Shown in pieces: positions 1 through 11,992 of a DNA stretch of 64,000 nt (positions within the stretch are counted from its first letter, which is position 1; every line of letters begins with the position of its first letter). Made by a program: the position numbers and the translations under genes. Origin of the DNA: Lycium barbarum (taxonomy: Eukaryota > Streptophyta > Magnoliopsida > Solanales > Solanaceae); contig NC_083339.1 of assembly GCF_019175385.1 (NCBI RefSeq), positions 26,317,637 through 26,381,636 on the forward strand, in the 5' to 3' direction. A model generated the notes under the pieces. It made no database searches. It saw only the letters and a list, made by a program, of their open reading frames with translations, and was not told the DNA's origin.

Positions 1-128
1 CCGGCAATTTACATTTCTAGTCATGGGTTGCTACTGTTTCCATTTTAGCACTTGTACTTACACAAAAATCTAAAGTCGCAATATATCTATAGAGTCTGGA
101 TAACATCATTCTTATTTGTCATAAATCT
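1..128. other. Unclassified left flank of element A
   Basis: AT-rich sequence with no ORF or repeat motif that I can assign. It ends with AATCT just before the TG of the element A LTR; those five bases would be the left target-site copy, but the partner lies in a truncated LTR and cannot be checked. Confidence 0.4.
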
Positions 129-726
129 TGTCACGCCCCAAACCATGGCCTGGGCGTAACGCGACACTCGGTGCCTGACTGCATGTGACTGAGCGAACCA
201 CATAGCCTGCTGAATCAAGACTGGGCATACACATGAGCAGAACATAACATGAAACATGATGAGCCTTAACAAAACATAAGAAGTCAAAAGATTTAATAAA
301 ATACTTGTATAAAACGTGAATGCGAAAATATCGTAAACAGAGCCAAAGATGGCTACACAACCCTGAGTATTTGACATAACTAACTGACTAGTCTATGAAA
401 CCTCTATCATGAATTTGAACTATAAAACATACTTGTTGCGATAAGGCCCCCAGCATACCTGAAATTGACAAACATGACATGGAAATAAATAAGGATAAGA
501 TGGGGCTCACCAACGAGCTGATACGAGCAAATCCTACTGAGCAGATGCGTCGTCCTGTAAATCCATACCTGCATCATGTAATGCAGGACCTCGGGTAATA
601 GAAAGGGGACATCAGCACATTGAATGTACTGTTATATAAAGCAACTGAATGGAATAACATGGCACATGAAGTAACATGATAAGAGTTCAAGCTGAAACTG
701 AAACCTGGTCAGGAACATGGACATGA

Positions 727-734
<8 letters not shown>

Positions 735-783
<49 letters not shown>
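735..783. repeat. AT dinucleotide microsatellite in LTR A
   Basis: About 24 AT units. The matching place in the sister LTR (around 6623-6632) has only four or five units, so the tract changed length after the two LTRs were made. Confidence 0.9.
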
Positions 784-785
<2 letters not shown>

Positions 786-1752
786 GACTAAAAATAGTTT
801 TGGGAGGGCAATAGTATAACCGACATGTAACCACCACGTTAACACTTGGCGTCTGATCTCTGCTCGATCAGCTAAGTTGTCATGTACCTTTCCAGGGTAC
901 AAGACGTGAACATGGCATGAGTGGATCCAAATCCCTCAATGGGGAAAAATATGAAGGTATCGTCCTAAATATAGGCGGAGCGATCCTTATCCTACGCTGG
1001 TAAACGTAGTTTCAGGTATAAAACCTTCTCGGTAATGTGTGCAACTCCCAAAGCATGAACATGGATATAATTGGATGAGAAGCCCATGAATTTCGTAAAA
1101 TCATTACTTGTATTATAAAATGGATATCTTGTATCAAATCATGGATAAATATTATATAATTTATTTGCATGAAAACGTGTAGACATCCGGGATATTCATG
1201 AAAGTGAGCATAATATTTAATAACTTGCATGCAAGAACCCATGGAACACAACATATGGGTTTTCATAGATTACGGACGAATTCCCAATAACCAAATGGAA
1301 GATTAGGAATACAACAACGAATATATATGTCAAACATGGTAAATCATTGTACATGAACTTAGGGTTATCATGAACTTGGCTAAAAACCCTACTTGAGTGA
1401 ACTCTTGCATAATCATGGAAGAACGTGGCGTGGGGAAGAAAAAAGATGTTGCCACATGTAGATAGCAGCCCTACATACCTATAATCGCTCCAATCCAACA
1501 AACTAAACTGCTTTTCTGATGAAGAATACCAAAACTCTAACTTTGAATCACTTGAGAAGTGTTTACCTTGGAAATCCTATGTTTTGGTTGAAGAATTATG
1601 TTCTTAATCATGAATTAATGTTAGAATTACTTAGGAATCGTTAGAGCAATCTTACCTTGACGTGGTAGGATGAGGAGAGGAGGAAAATAACTTTTTAGGG
1701 CTTTAGAATGAAGGTGGAATGTCTGATAAAAGAAATTTCGAGTTAAGTGTTG

Positions 1753-1760
1753 AATTTATA
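1753..1760 (-). promoter_or_regulatory. TATA box of LTR A
   Basis: TATAAATT on the minus strand, immediately downstream of the GC-rich cassette at 1786-1966. The match and its position suggest the LTR promoter; the start site is not demonstrated. Confidence 0.55.
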
Positions 1761-1785
1761 GCATGGGGTATTTTGGTCCCCCAGG

Positions 1786-1966
1786 CTCGCCGAGTGCGGT
1801 CTAAGGCAAGCCCTTGCCTCGCTTTGGGGCGAGCTTGGCGAGCTCCCCTTGCATTTTGGACTTAGATGATTTTTTTTTTCATTTTTTTCACTTTTTGGAC
1901 TCCCTACCCCGCTGAGCACGGTCTATAGCTTCCCCTGCCTCACTTTGAGGTGAGCTCAGTGAGCTC
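1786..1966 (-). repeat. GC-rich tandem word cassette upstream of the LTR A TATA box
   Basis: Two copies of a unit of about 124 bp, each carrying inverted words of the GGCGAGC/GAGCTC type (for example GGCGAGCTTGGCGAGCTCCC in the first and GGTGAGCTCAGTGAGCTCCC in the second), separated by T-rich spacer. It lies just upstream of the minus-strand TATA box in an otherwise AT-rich LTR. Confidence 0.7.
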
Positions 1967-2255
1967 CCCTATCCATTTTACACTTAAGTAAAATTTCACG
2001 TTTTTCTGCTCGTCAACATTGTTCAGTAAAATGAGCATAACTCCTAGCACCAAGCTCCACCTTATATGGATGGAAAGTTATTTCCACGTACTACAACTTT
2101 TATTAAGGAACCTTTTCCAAATTCTCAAAGAATCAAGGGTTGGTTCCTGAAGTAAGCCTGTCAACCATTTTTGTAATACGTATAAACGTTCAAATTTTCC
2201 GCTAAAAGTCTAACGTTACGGTTATAATCTTAGTTCTAAGATATGGGGTGTAACA

Positions 2256-5200
2256 TTATCTCCCCTTTGGGATCATTCGTCCTTGAATGATGGATCATGG
2301 TTAGGAATGCAACTGGACATGGCTTCAATACATGAACGTGAGGAAATGTGACATAGAACACGGGGACTGAAATGACATTATTACACGAAAACATGAACAT
2401 GGGGACATGAGGCATGAGTACATGAACATGAGTCATGAGTCATGAGTCATGGATCATTTGTCCTCGAATGATGGTCGTGGAAAGATGTGGGACTAACTCT
2501 GGAAATATACAGAAATTTGACAAAGTTTCATTTGTAGATAGGACTATCTCAACATTCCTCAAACACCTATCAGCTAACCAGAGCACAACACAAACCTCAC
2601 AGGGCATCATAATATGCGTGACATGACATAACAGGCTAACTAAAACATGAACGTGAGTAACATGAGATGTGAATACTAGCGTTCATGAATACTGGACTGA
2701 CATGAACAAATAGTTATTAAACTGAATGAATACATGAATACTATACACGAGATTTGAGAAGAATTCGTAGGCACGAATGGCATTAGTACTGGAACACTAG
2801 CATAAACATGACATGATTGCATGGACGTGAAGAGCATGACATGGAACATAAATTCATGAATACTGGCTGACGTAGATATATGAGTGTTGAACTGACGTGA
2901 GACCTGAATACGTGAAAACATGGATATCATAACATGAAAGTTGAATGTTGAAAACATAAATATTGCAATAGGAGATATGTATATTGAGCGAAGATGGGAT
3001 CTGAACACTTAGAGACTTGATCATAGATGTTCGTATATCACCACGATAGACATATAAGATAGGTGCACGACTTAGGCTTTGAATGTAAGCAAAACTCGAT
3101 GTGAATTAGACAGAATTGAGTCATATAATAGGAATATGATCCTAACATAGGTATTCATAAAGTTCTAGCGTAGGCATGACATGAATACATCTAATCTGAG
3201 TAGAATACTTCTGAGATAAGTACCATAGAATACCTGAAAGGATCTTACTTTAAACTTGGAACATACCTTACTTCGAACCTTACCTTGTTCGCTCTGAAAC
3301 ATAGATATGAATACCTTGGATTACCTTGCTTATTATCGTGAGCGGATCATAAAGGATTGAGAGAAAGAAATCATTCATACGAATCATATGAGCCACTTCA
3401 TATTAGAACATAGACGTGGCATGGGTCCATCAAACTGAAGGACGTAACATGGAACATACATACATGGAAACAGGATTAATATGACATAAAACATGAATAC
3501 ATGAGTATCTTGGCATTGGGCATGGGGGCATGAGAAACATGGCGTTTACATGAGTACTTCGAAGCTACATACCCTGGCATTTGGACATTATGTCATGAAT
3601 ATTGAAGTGAGAATAAGATATAAGTGTGACTTGCATGGAGTACAATTTGTAGGATTTACTCATAAGTGCTTAGAGACATAGGGCACATATAAGGTATCAC
3701 CTTTGGAACTTAAATATACTTACAGAATGTGCCATGGTTCAACATTGTTTACTCTTATCATTGTGAGTCGACACCCCCGTTAAAAAAATAAAGCTCATGG
3801 AGAAAGGGATCATAGGCATGAATACGTCATTCATCAAGCACCTAAGACATGAGCAGAAAGTCATCTTGAACATAACAGGGCATAGGTACTTCGAAAAACA
3901 AAATGGCATCCTTTGTACCAAGCTATGAGATGGTTTAAAACATTAGCCAGAGGAACACAAGCACGAATTACATCGAATCATAGGTAGGTCATCCATCTTG
4001 ATCTACTTTCATCATTACCTATCACAATCATTGTTACAATACCACTATAAGTGGGATTCATGAAGAGATGAATTGGGGTACGAGTACATGGCAACGTGGA
4101 TAGCATAATCATTGGGGTCAAAATAAGACATTTACCTTAGGCATTCTCCTCTTATTCAAGGGATAGGTGTAGATCGCATAAGACTTTTTTTCTTTAAACG
4201 TTGACATTACCTTCTCCCTGATCCTTATCAAAATCACCATCATATTCAAAAATCTCTTAGAAGCTAGAACATGGACATATAAAAGAACGATAGATACGTG
4301 TGACGTGAATATGGTTTTATCTTTAGACATAAGCACAACTTGATATGCAAAACATGAAAGAATATTTCTTTTTCATAGCTTACTATCGTATGGAATCTTC
4401 ATCCTTGAATCATAAACATGGAGTGTAAAGCGCTAACGTGAGCACGATATAGTACGTAAGGTATTAGTAGAGTACTTCGAGGCATAAGTACCACCTAGTA
4501 CGTGAATTACTCTAGAATTGGAAATGTCACGTTACCTCAGACTTTTCTTTCTCGACACTTATCAATATAAGGAACACATGATATACCGTGGTACCATGTT
4601 GTACCATCTCCCCCTTAGTCCAAAAGCTAAAATTTTAAGCCGGTAGATCCCTTAAGTCTAGAAATAAGTCGCAATTTGATCATTCTTCTAGTTCTGCCTC
4701 TAAGACTATCACCATGAGACTTATTTTTTCATTCCCTTACCTATCTCCTCTATGGTCGCATACTATATTTTCTGAACTATAGACATAAGTCACACTTAGG
4801 GAAGTTTCATCTCTCTTAAATGAAATTGGAATACCTAACCCCGAACTTTCTATACACTTCAGAATCATATACGACTACCCACATCTGGGGTAAACACTTA
4901 CTCACATAACCTAAGAGGGAACTGTCACATCTTCTTATCTCATGATAATATCTACTTCTTATGGTAACTTACTAATGTTATAAGCTATGGTTCCGATATA
5001 ACTAAACATCAAATACTTCTAGAAATTTAAAACCGTCTGCGCCTAGTTCTCACTCCGTATGTCATATCTTCTTAGCCATGTGCATGATTGATACGAAAAA
5101 AAACACATATTTGGTTATATCAAACTTTTCTGACTCCTAGGTATTTTTCCCTTAGGCTCTTTTCTGTCCAGAATTATATGATCAATTCTATACCCGTTGC

Positions 5201-6017
5201 ATCTAAATTCTTAACTTGTTACACTGTGGGGTCTGACATGTGAGCTATCATCATCCTACATACACGGCTCCATTCTAAAAAAAATATTCTGTAAGGTAAA
5301 GCACATATAGATATACTATCATGCACAAACTTGTCCTTCAGAGTATACCGTCATCTGATAAATCACTTCCCCTGCCATTCACCGAGTCTTGGGTCCTAAA
5401 CTGAACTTAGAACATATGAAGATTTTGCTATAGTCATCATTTCTTACACTTTATTTTAGCACCCATAGGTATCACTGTATACTCACAAGTCAGAAGAATT
5501 CGGATACACTAAAAATTGGAAATTTGGTCACTAAATAACTGAGTACTGACGAACTGAATAACCATAACTCTGCTAACTGAAGGGTTGCATAACTAATAAC
5601 TGAGATAAATTGATAGCCAAAAATATAATAACTACTTTTAAATTCTGATAAAGGTTATGCTCTAGTCTGTAGTAACTATGCATTTTATCTCACTTTCAAT
5701 ATCATCTCAAGTCTTATTCGTTACCATCAGGCACTTCACAACCATATCCTAATGGGTAATCATCCTCACGCGGACCTTGAACTCCTTGCTCATCTCTTGT
5801 ATATTCAATACATACCAAATTCGATAGGAAAAGAAGGTTACCCATTGCTCTAAGCTTCATGGCACGATCTAGAGTAGAAAGAAGTTAGACAATCCTAGAT
5901 GTCTTAGTGGTCAACTGTTTATAAGTGTGGCACGCACACACAAATAAAAGCGATCCCACTGGACACAGTTTCATAGACTCCCTAAGATACTTGAACCTAG
6001 GCTCTGATACCAAGCTT
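2256..6017 (-). mobile_element. Element A interior (no recognisable coding)
   Basis: The PPT side at 2256-2271 reads CCAAAGGGGAGATAA on the minus strand, directly before the LTR. The tail signature of Tekay-type polyproteins, CATTCGAGGACGAATGAT-like, occurs twice, near 2268-2287 and 2452-2471. From 2280 to 3600 the tetranucleotide CATG is very frequent. The stretch from 3600 to 6000 is AT-rich with scattered stops and no domain I recognise. The PBS-proximal 140 bases (5862-6000) resemble the leaders of elements B and E. Confidence 0.65.
6001..6012 (-). promoter_or_regulatory. Primer-binding site of element A
   Basis: TGGTATCAGAGC on the minus strand, five bases inside the 5' LTR end. This is the usual plant site complementary to the 3' end of initiator tRNA-Met. 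Confidence 0.8.
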
Positions 6018-6740
6018 TTCCACGCCCCGAACCACGACCTGGGCGTAACACCACACTCGATGCCTGACTGCATGTGATCTAGCTAACCACATGGCTTGCT
6101 GAATCAACATGAGAAGAATATAACATGAAACATGATGAGCCTTAACAAAAAATTATAAGTCATAATATTTAATAAAATACTTGTATAAAACGTGAATGCG
6201 AAAATATCATAAATAGAGCCAAAGATGGCTACACAACTCTGAGTATCTGACATAACTTACTGACTACTCTATGAAACCTCTATCATGAATCTAAATTATA
6301 AAACATACTTGCTGGGATAAGGCCCTCAGCATAGGTTAACTTGCTAAACATGACATGGAAATAAATAAGGATAACACCCCGAATAAGATGGGGCTCACCA
6401 ACAAGAAAATACGAGCAAATCCTACTGAGCAGATGCGTCATTCTATAAATCCATACCTGCATCGTGAAATGCAGGCCCCCGGCCAACAGAAAGGGGACAT
6501 CAGCACATTGAATGTACTGTTATATAAAGCAACTAAATGGAATAACATAGCACATGAAATAACATGATAAGAGCTGAAGCTGAATCTGAAACCTGGTCAT
6601 GAACATATACACGAATACATACATATATATAACATGACTAAAAATATTTGTGGGAGGGCATTAGTATAACCGACATGTAACCACCATGGTAACACGTTGC
6701 GTCTAATTTTTGCCCGATCAGCTAATCCGTCCTGTACGTT
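6018..6740 (-). repeat. Element A 5' LTR, truncated
   Basis: Matches 129-868 with small indels, including a 12-base insertion near 6372, and carries a mutated terminus (TTCCACGCC for TGTCACGCC). Similarity stops at about 6740, where sequence that runs into element B begins. The missing 1.4 kb contained the TATA box and cassette. Confidence 0.8.
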
Positions 6741-8511
6741 TGACTATTGCCTCAACGTCATTGCACAATTCGCTACAATTTCGATAACTCATAACTCGCT
6801 TTAGTATAATCCTCTCTTACTATGGATAATTGAATCACTTACGTACGTAGAGTGCCAGGCATTCCCCACTGACATACTCGATCCTGATAAACTTACCCTT
6901 TATATTTGATGCTTGTCTTCGGGTGGCTTCTCTCTTAATGGTCCTCAAGAGTCATTCTTTTATCATTCATTTTTCTCATGTAGACTCTCCTGCTTCACAA
7001 ACATCGCTATTTTGACTTTTACAGAGGTCCTTCGATTCTTTAACTCGCACATTAAATTTAGCTTAATGTACTTCCCGATACCAGTATCTCCTAATCTAGG
7101 GAACTCGATCATCTTGATGATATCTACTATTGAAATCGTCGAATCACTTCTCATAATAAAGATATAGTCTCATGGCATATGCCACTTTTATAATCTCGAC
7201 ACTTGCCCTTTTTCACCCCTCCTTCTTCTCATTTACGAATCTTACTACATTGCCATACTTTGACTTACAATCCTTAATCATTTTCGATTAACATATTAAG
7301 TACTTATCTCTTCATTTATTTCTTTTAACTTCTCTTTCTTCAATCGGGCTTATTCTCATTAAGGTGCCATTTACTTCTAGTAATAAAATATAGTCTTATT
7401 ACTTACACCTATTTATAATCTCAAAACTTTTTTTCTCTTAAACTTTGCCATACTGCCATACATTAGCTTATGTTCTCCAATGATTTCTCATATCTGATTA
7501 TAGTGTTTTACTTAGCCTTCTGTCGATCTATTGCTACCATTACTGCCTCATATGTTATTATAGAAAACTCCAGCGAAGCACTCTTTCGCTTCTAGCTTTC
7601 CTGCTTCATCCGGCCTTATTCTTTGATCGCTTAATATTCTTTCCCTATTGGGAACATGGACCACACTGAGGTGAATACTTACCTCGCACACAAGGATTCC
7701 AATACCTAACCTCTAGATTTTCTAATCCCTCAAAAAATCTTATCCAATTATACAATCCCAGGATACGCCACTTATATGCCTTATAAAGAGGGACTAACAA
7801 CATATACATAATACTATTCAGAAAGGTCATCTAGTTCTAAAAATCTGTCCCACACCAAGGATTTCTCTAACCCTTACTAGATCCCAAGATTCCCCTCTTA
7901 TCTTAGATTATGTCTATCGATGCATATATATAATAATCGGGGCTGGATACTACTCACTATAATTCTATCATTGCTGAAATGGGATAATAACACGTATGTT
8001 GCCCCATCTGATTTCTAGCTACTTTACAGTTTTCTCTATTTTAGGTACCACGTGCGTTCTTTACATTATTCCTTTTACCTTCTAAAACTCATATTATACC
8101 TCTGTATGCCTTCGTACCTTCTTTCTGTATAGGGGAAGATAAATGCTTACACCTTAAAGCTCTGGTATACTACTTGCACATCTGGTACTCACATGATGGG
8201 CCTCAGATTGGCCACACCAACTGAGGGCTCTTTGCAATTGTCATTACCTATTGTTGTATTAGCCCTTTGGCTAGCTGTAGTCTTTTTGTTCACAAAGATC
8301 TCTGTATATAAAAACCAATATGTAAGTTTGAAAACCAAACTTCTATGACTCGGATCTATGGCACGATCTGGATCTGAAAGAAGGGTAATTGACTCCTAAA
8401 TGCCCTGTAGCTCCCTGTCTGTATAATGTGGTGCACAATACATCTATAAACAATACCTTACAAGACACGACTTATCGACTCCCTAGGAAAGAACTGCTCT
8501 GATACTAAGTT
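6741..8511 (-). mobile_element. Element B interior remnant
   Basis: Sequence between the break in LTR A and the PBS of element B. Its PBS-proximal end (8345-8495) resembles the leaders of A and E, so it is the 5' part of B's interior. I see no gag or pol motif; the longest ORFs (84 codons or fewer) match nothing I know. The remainder of B and its 3' LTR are absent. Confidence 0.6.
8496..8507 (-). promoter_or_regulatory. Primer-binding site of element B
   Basis: TAGTATCAGAGC on the minus strand, one change from the tRNA-Met-type site, four bases from the LTR edge at 8512. Confidence 0.75.
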
Positions 8512-10378
8512 TGTCACGCCCTAAATCTGGAGAGCTATAGCCGGCACCCGATGCCATACTTGGCTCGAGCGTACCACTCTATAACTCTATAACTAAAAAC
8601 TGAAACTGAACTGAAAAACATAGCAATCTGGAGGCCAAAGAATTCTCTGGAATATACTCACCTGATCCAACTAATCACAATGCAATATAATAATTTCATA
8701 GCTAGGCGGCCATATCCCCACCTTTTGAGGTAGGGGTAAGGTTTGCGTACACTTTCCCCTCCCTGGACCCCACATTATAGGATTTCACTGGATATGTTGT
8801 TATTGTAAAGCTAGGGGGACACATATAGGGCTCGGTGTATCTCTCACTGACCAAGTCGTCATGCAACTATAAAATCTCACTAACCGTAAGGCAAGACAAA
8901 TATAAAATGTCACTGACTGTAAGGCCAGTCAATAGTATCTCTCACTGATCAGGTGGTCAGGGAATAATATCTCTCACTGACCTAGTGGCCAGGCAACAAT
9001 AGTATGTCACTGACTAAGTGGACAGGCTATAGAAAATATATGTATATGATGCTGCAAATCATGTATATAATAATATGCATAAAAGCACTGCATTGTCCTT
9101 ATATATATTCTTATATCAAGAAGGATATGGATTGGATAAGAATCCCTCGGAAGAAATAATATAAACACTCAAGAAACTATAACATCACTAAGGACAGGAT
9201 ATCTACGATATGTGTTCCCTTTTTACAATATGACTGACTCTTACTAATTATGGAATCATGCCAAAGAAATAACGGATAGCCATTACATACCTCCTGTCAT
9301 CAAAACACACTCAATAATGAACTCTTCTCAGCTAGTGCTTCGACCCATAACAGTGATTGTATAACCATTAACTTAGACGAACACTAGTATAATGTGTATA
9401 TCTAAATGATAACTTGTTCTAAAGAGAGTTGGGCAGCATTTCCCCCATTTCTCTTTCTTCCTGAAGTCCACAACAACAACCAGAGCATATGTATAACCTT
9501 TAATTACAAGTTTCCAGCACCTCAACACGTTTAAGCAGCCCAAAAACACAAAACAACAATATTCAATGTCACGTTTACGACTTCTAGTCGATATCTTGCA
9601 TGATTTCAACCATCGAACATCTCAACAACCCAAACTAACTCTTATACATAGAGAAGAACAAGATTCCTACCTTAAACTTCGAGAATCAGCCCTTAGCTAG
9701 CCTTCCTTCAACCAGAACCAAGCTAAATCAAAATTACAACATACAGAAATCGAGCTTTCTTAGCACTACGATATTTCTGAGGGTTATTTAATGTTATAAT
9801 CACTTGGATTTAAGTTGAATGATGTAGGAACTTAGAGAGAACCTTGATGGAGTTGTGAGGTATTAGGATCCGAAAATATGACATAAAATGGGGCTCCACC
9901 GCTTTGTATATGCTATGAATGTTCAATCACCTCACTTAGGCTTGCTAGATAAGCCTTATAGGGAGCTACAACCTTGCTTTGGAGCTTGTTCAGTGAGGTC
10001 CAACTTTTGCTCGAAATGTTTTTCATAAAATGCTTATAACTTCCTACTCTTATGTAATATTGATGAACGGTTTATTGCATTGAAAAATAGTTTCAATGAA
10101 CTTTATTATGAATAGGTAATGCACCCCATAACTCTTCATATACATAGAGATACACCCACAGAAAGTTTGGCCAAATCCGGTTATATCTCATAACTAATCA
10201 TAGGACCTCGAAGAAACTTAATCCTTTCAATTCGTTTAACCTCTGACCTTCACGAAACTTACATAACACATGTAAAACATGGTTTAATCCATTGTAACCT
10301 TAAGAATAATCTCACTCTCCAAGCTTACGTTGGTTAACGTACGACGAAACTAAACGTACAAAAGTATGAGGTGTAACA
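8512..10378 (-). repeat. Element B 5' LTR (1867 bp)
   Basis: Bounded by TGTCACGCCC at 8512 and GGTGTAACA ending at 10378. It is related to LTR A in its ends and layout but is a distinct subfamily. It contains a cassette of CTTGCTTTGGAGCTTG-like words around 9925-10010, the conserved splice-donor-like block (minus strand, 9285-9290) and the GGGCAGCATTTCCCC block at 9431-9445. A SINE remnant sits at 8721-8806. Short CACTGAC(C)-type repeats run from about 8840 to 9030. Confidence 0.8.
8721..8806 (+). mobile_element. Au-like SINE 3' remnant
   Basis: Contains GGTTTGCGTACACTTTCCCC, the GGACCCCAC segment, GGATTTCACTGG and a short TTGTTATTGT tail, in the order seen in the plant Au/TS SINE 3' region. 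The tRNA-like 5' head with A and B boxes is not visible, so this is a truncated copy. I see no clear duplication at its ends. Confidence 0.7.
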
Positions 10379-10599
10379 CAGGGGCGTTTTGGTCCTTGGG
10401 TTGGAAACTTGGTTTTGGGTGTTTGGGGGGTTTACCAGGTCAAGATGACCTTGTTTGGGAATTCTGAGTCCGTGGATTTATTTGTAGTGTATTTTTATCA
10501 TGGGTTGCATGCTTAGTTTGTATCCAGGAGGTCTGGATGAGTGTCGGGTTTCAAGTTGAAGTTGGTGGTAACCCAAATTTTTTTGGTTCCTGGTGTGCC

Positions 10600-10740
10600 A
10601 CCTATGCGGATTTGGTGTCGCATCTACAGGCCCCCCTATGCTAGACCTTTCCCGGAGATACGAGAATATGTGTTGTTAAGTGAGTCCGCAGATGCGAGGC
10701 TGTACATCCGGTAATGGGTCAGCAAATGCGAGATCGTGGA
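10600..10740 (+). repeat. GC-rich word cassette in LTR C
   Basis: Repeats of ATGCGGATTT / GTCGCATCT / GCAGATGCGAGG / GCAAATGCGAG on both strands. It lies upstream of a weak TATA-like CATTAAATCC near 10751. Confidence 0.55.
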
Positions 10741-10856
10741 TAATCAGAATCATTAAATCCCCAAATTCGAACCAATTCTTTTCATTCACTAAATTGGAAA
10801 CTTAGAGGTTTCTTGAGTAGCGATTTTGGGAAGCTTTTTGAGGATTCTTTCTTTGG

Positions 10857-10862
10857 GTAAGT
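10857..10862 (+). promoter_or_regulatory. Perfect 5' splice-site match in LTR C leader
   Basis: GG|GTAAGT about 100 bases downstream of the presumed promoter. The match is exact to the plant donor consensus; its use is not shown. Confidence 0.35.
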
Positions 10863-11791
10863 TTTCTACCTCCTTATTTTGTTTATTTTATCATTAAAGT
10901 GGGAAAATCATGTTAGAGAACCATGCTTAAGTGGGGGGGTTTTGGGATGATGAACGCTAGGTTGATTTTAAGCCAAATTTCATTCTAAATCATGTTTTGT
11001 TGGGAAATTCTTTTGAAATTAATCATTTAATATCTGGGGTAACTACTTGTTAAACTTGAATTTCTCTTTTACTTAAGATTATGGTTATGGAAAATAAAGG
11101 GTTTTTCCTTATAAATTGGAGTTTTGGTGGAAAAAGGAAATTGATGCAAATTTGAGACTATTTTATGATGGTAATCAGCATTTGGACTCCCTAGACTTTG
11201 GGTAGCTTAATTTTCCTATGAATTTCCTATTTTACCCTTGTGGGCTGGGGGTTCCGTTTTTAAGGTCCGTTTTGATTTCAATTGGTCTTATGGCATTATG
11301 GGTATCATTAGCCTCATAATCTAATGTAAAATAATAATTTGTTAGACTTTGATCATACGAAATCTGTTCGAAAGGGAAAGGCTCTAGTGGACTAGTTCGT
11401 GGCACCTGTTAGACTTTGAGGTAGGTTACAATTTACTTATGACTAGACTCTGATTAGCGAATCTTTTATGTATTATAGTGATTGACGAGGAAAGCATGAT
11501 AGACCTTCAGTCGTGGTGTGGAGTTGTATTCTGACTAGGTTGGAATTGTCAGCTATTATGTGGGCATGTTGCCATACTTGTGTTTTCCTTGTAATTGTGT
11601 GGGCATGTTGCCATATTCGTGATTTGCATTCATGGTAATTATTATGGCTTCCTTGATTGTGATATTGATGAGGTTGAGTTATGCATGGCATACATTCCAT
11701 ATTTCATGTGTTACTGATTAGATATGATTTCCCTTGAAATGATGATAAGTGAGAGAGTGGAGCCTCCAAGGTCTTTGCCGGAGAGCATAAA

Positions 11792-11812
11792 AGAGAGAGA
11801 GAGAGAGAGAGT
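11792..11812 (+). repeat. GA microsatellite
   Basis: About ten AG units in LTR C. Confidence 0.9.
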
Positions 11813-11971
11813 GCCCGTGATTTGAGGTTACATACTGGAGCAGAAAAGAGGGCTCGTGATCTGAGGTATATACCAGAACGAGCGTGGTACATGGACTTTG
11901 CAAGTCCCCCATGGGTCATGACTATTGTGACATTGTCCTTAGCATGTTTGTACGGTATGGAGAGGAGGTCT

Positions 11972-11992
11972 GGGGGGGGGGGGGGGGGGGGG
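11972..11992 (+). repeat. Homopolymer of 21 G
   Basis: Uninterrupted G tract in LTR C. The assembled length may be imprecise. Confidence 0.9.

Larger units (their letters stand above)
129..2255 (-). repeat. Element A 3' LTR (2127 bp)
   Basis: Bounded by TGTCACGCCCC at 129 and GGGGTGTAACA ending at 2255, so it reads TGTTACACCCC...GGGGCGTGACA on its own strand. On the minus strand it has a GC-rich word cassette (1786-1966), a TATA box (1753-1760), splice-donor-like sites near 1656 and 1478, and an AT microsatellite at 735-783. The first 720 bases have a sister copy at 6018-6740. Confidence 0.85.
129..6740 (-). mobile_element. Element A, LTR retrotransposon with non-coding interior, 5' LTR truncated
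   Basis: On the minus strand the order is truncated 5' LTR (6018-6740), PBS (6001-6012), interior (2256-6017), PPT, 3' LTR (129-2255). The two LTRs align well over the roughly 720 bases that both retain. The interior of about 3.76 kb has no gag, protease, RT or integrase reading that I can recognise, and its longest ORFs are about 110 codons. The layout fits a large non-autonomous LTR element (LARD-like) of the Ty3/gypsy type. It is inactive: the 5' LTR lacks about 1.4 kb including the promoter half. Non-autonomy is inferred; extreme decay of an autonomous copy is the alternative. Confidence 0.75.

Noticed and set aside
6963..7154. Small ORFs in the element B remnant as genes
   Set aside because: Short, overlapping on both strands, and without any recognisable motif.
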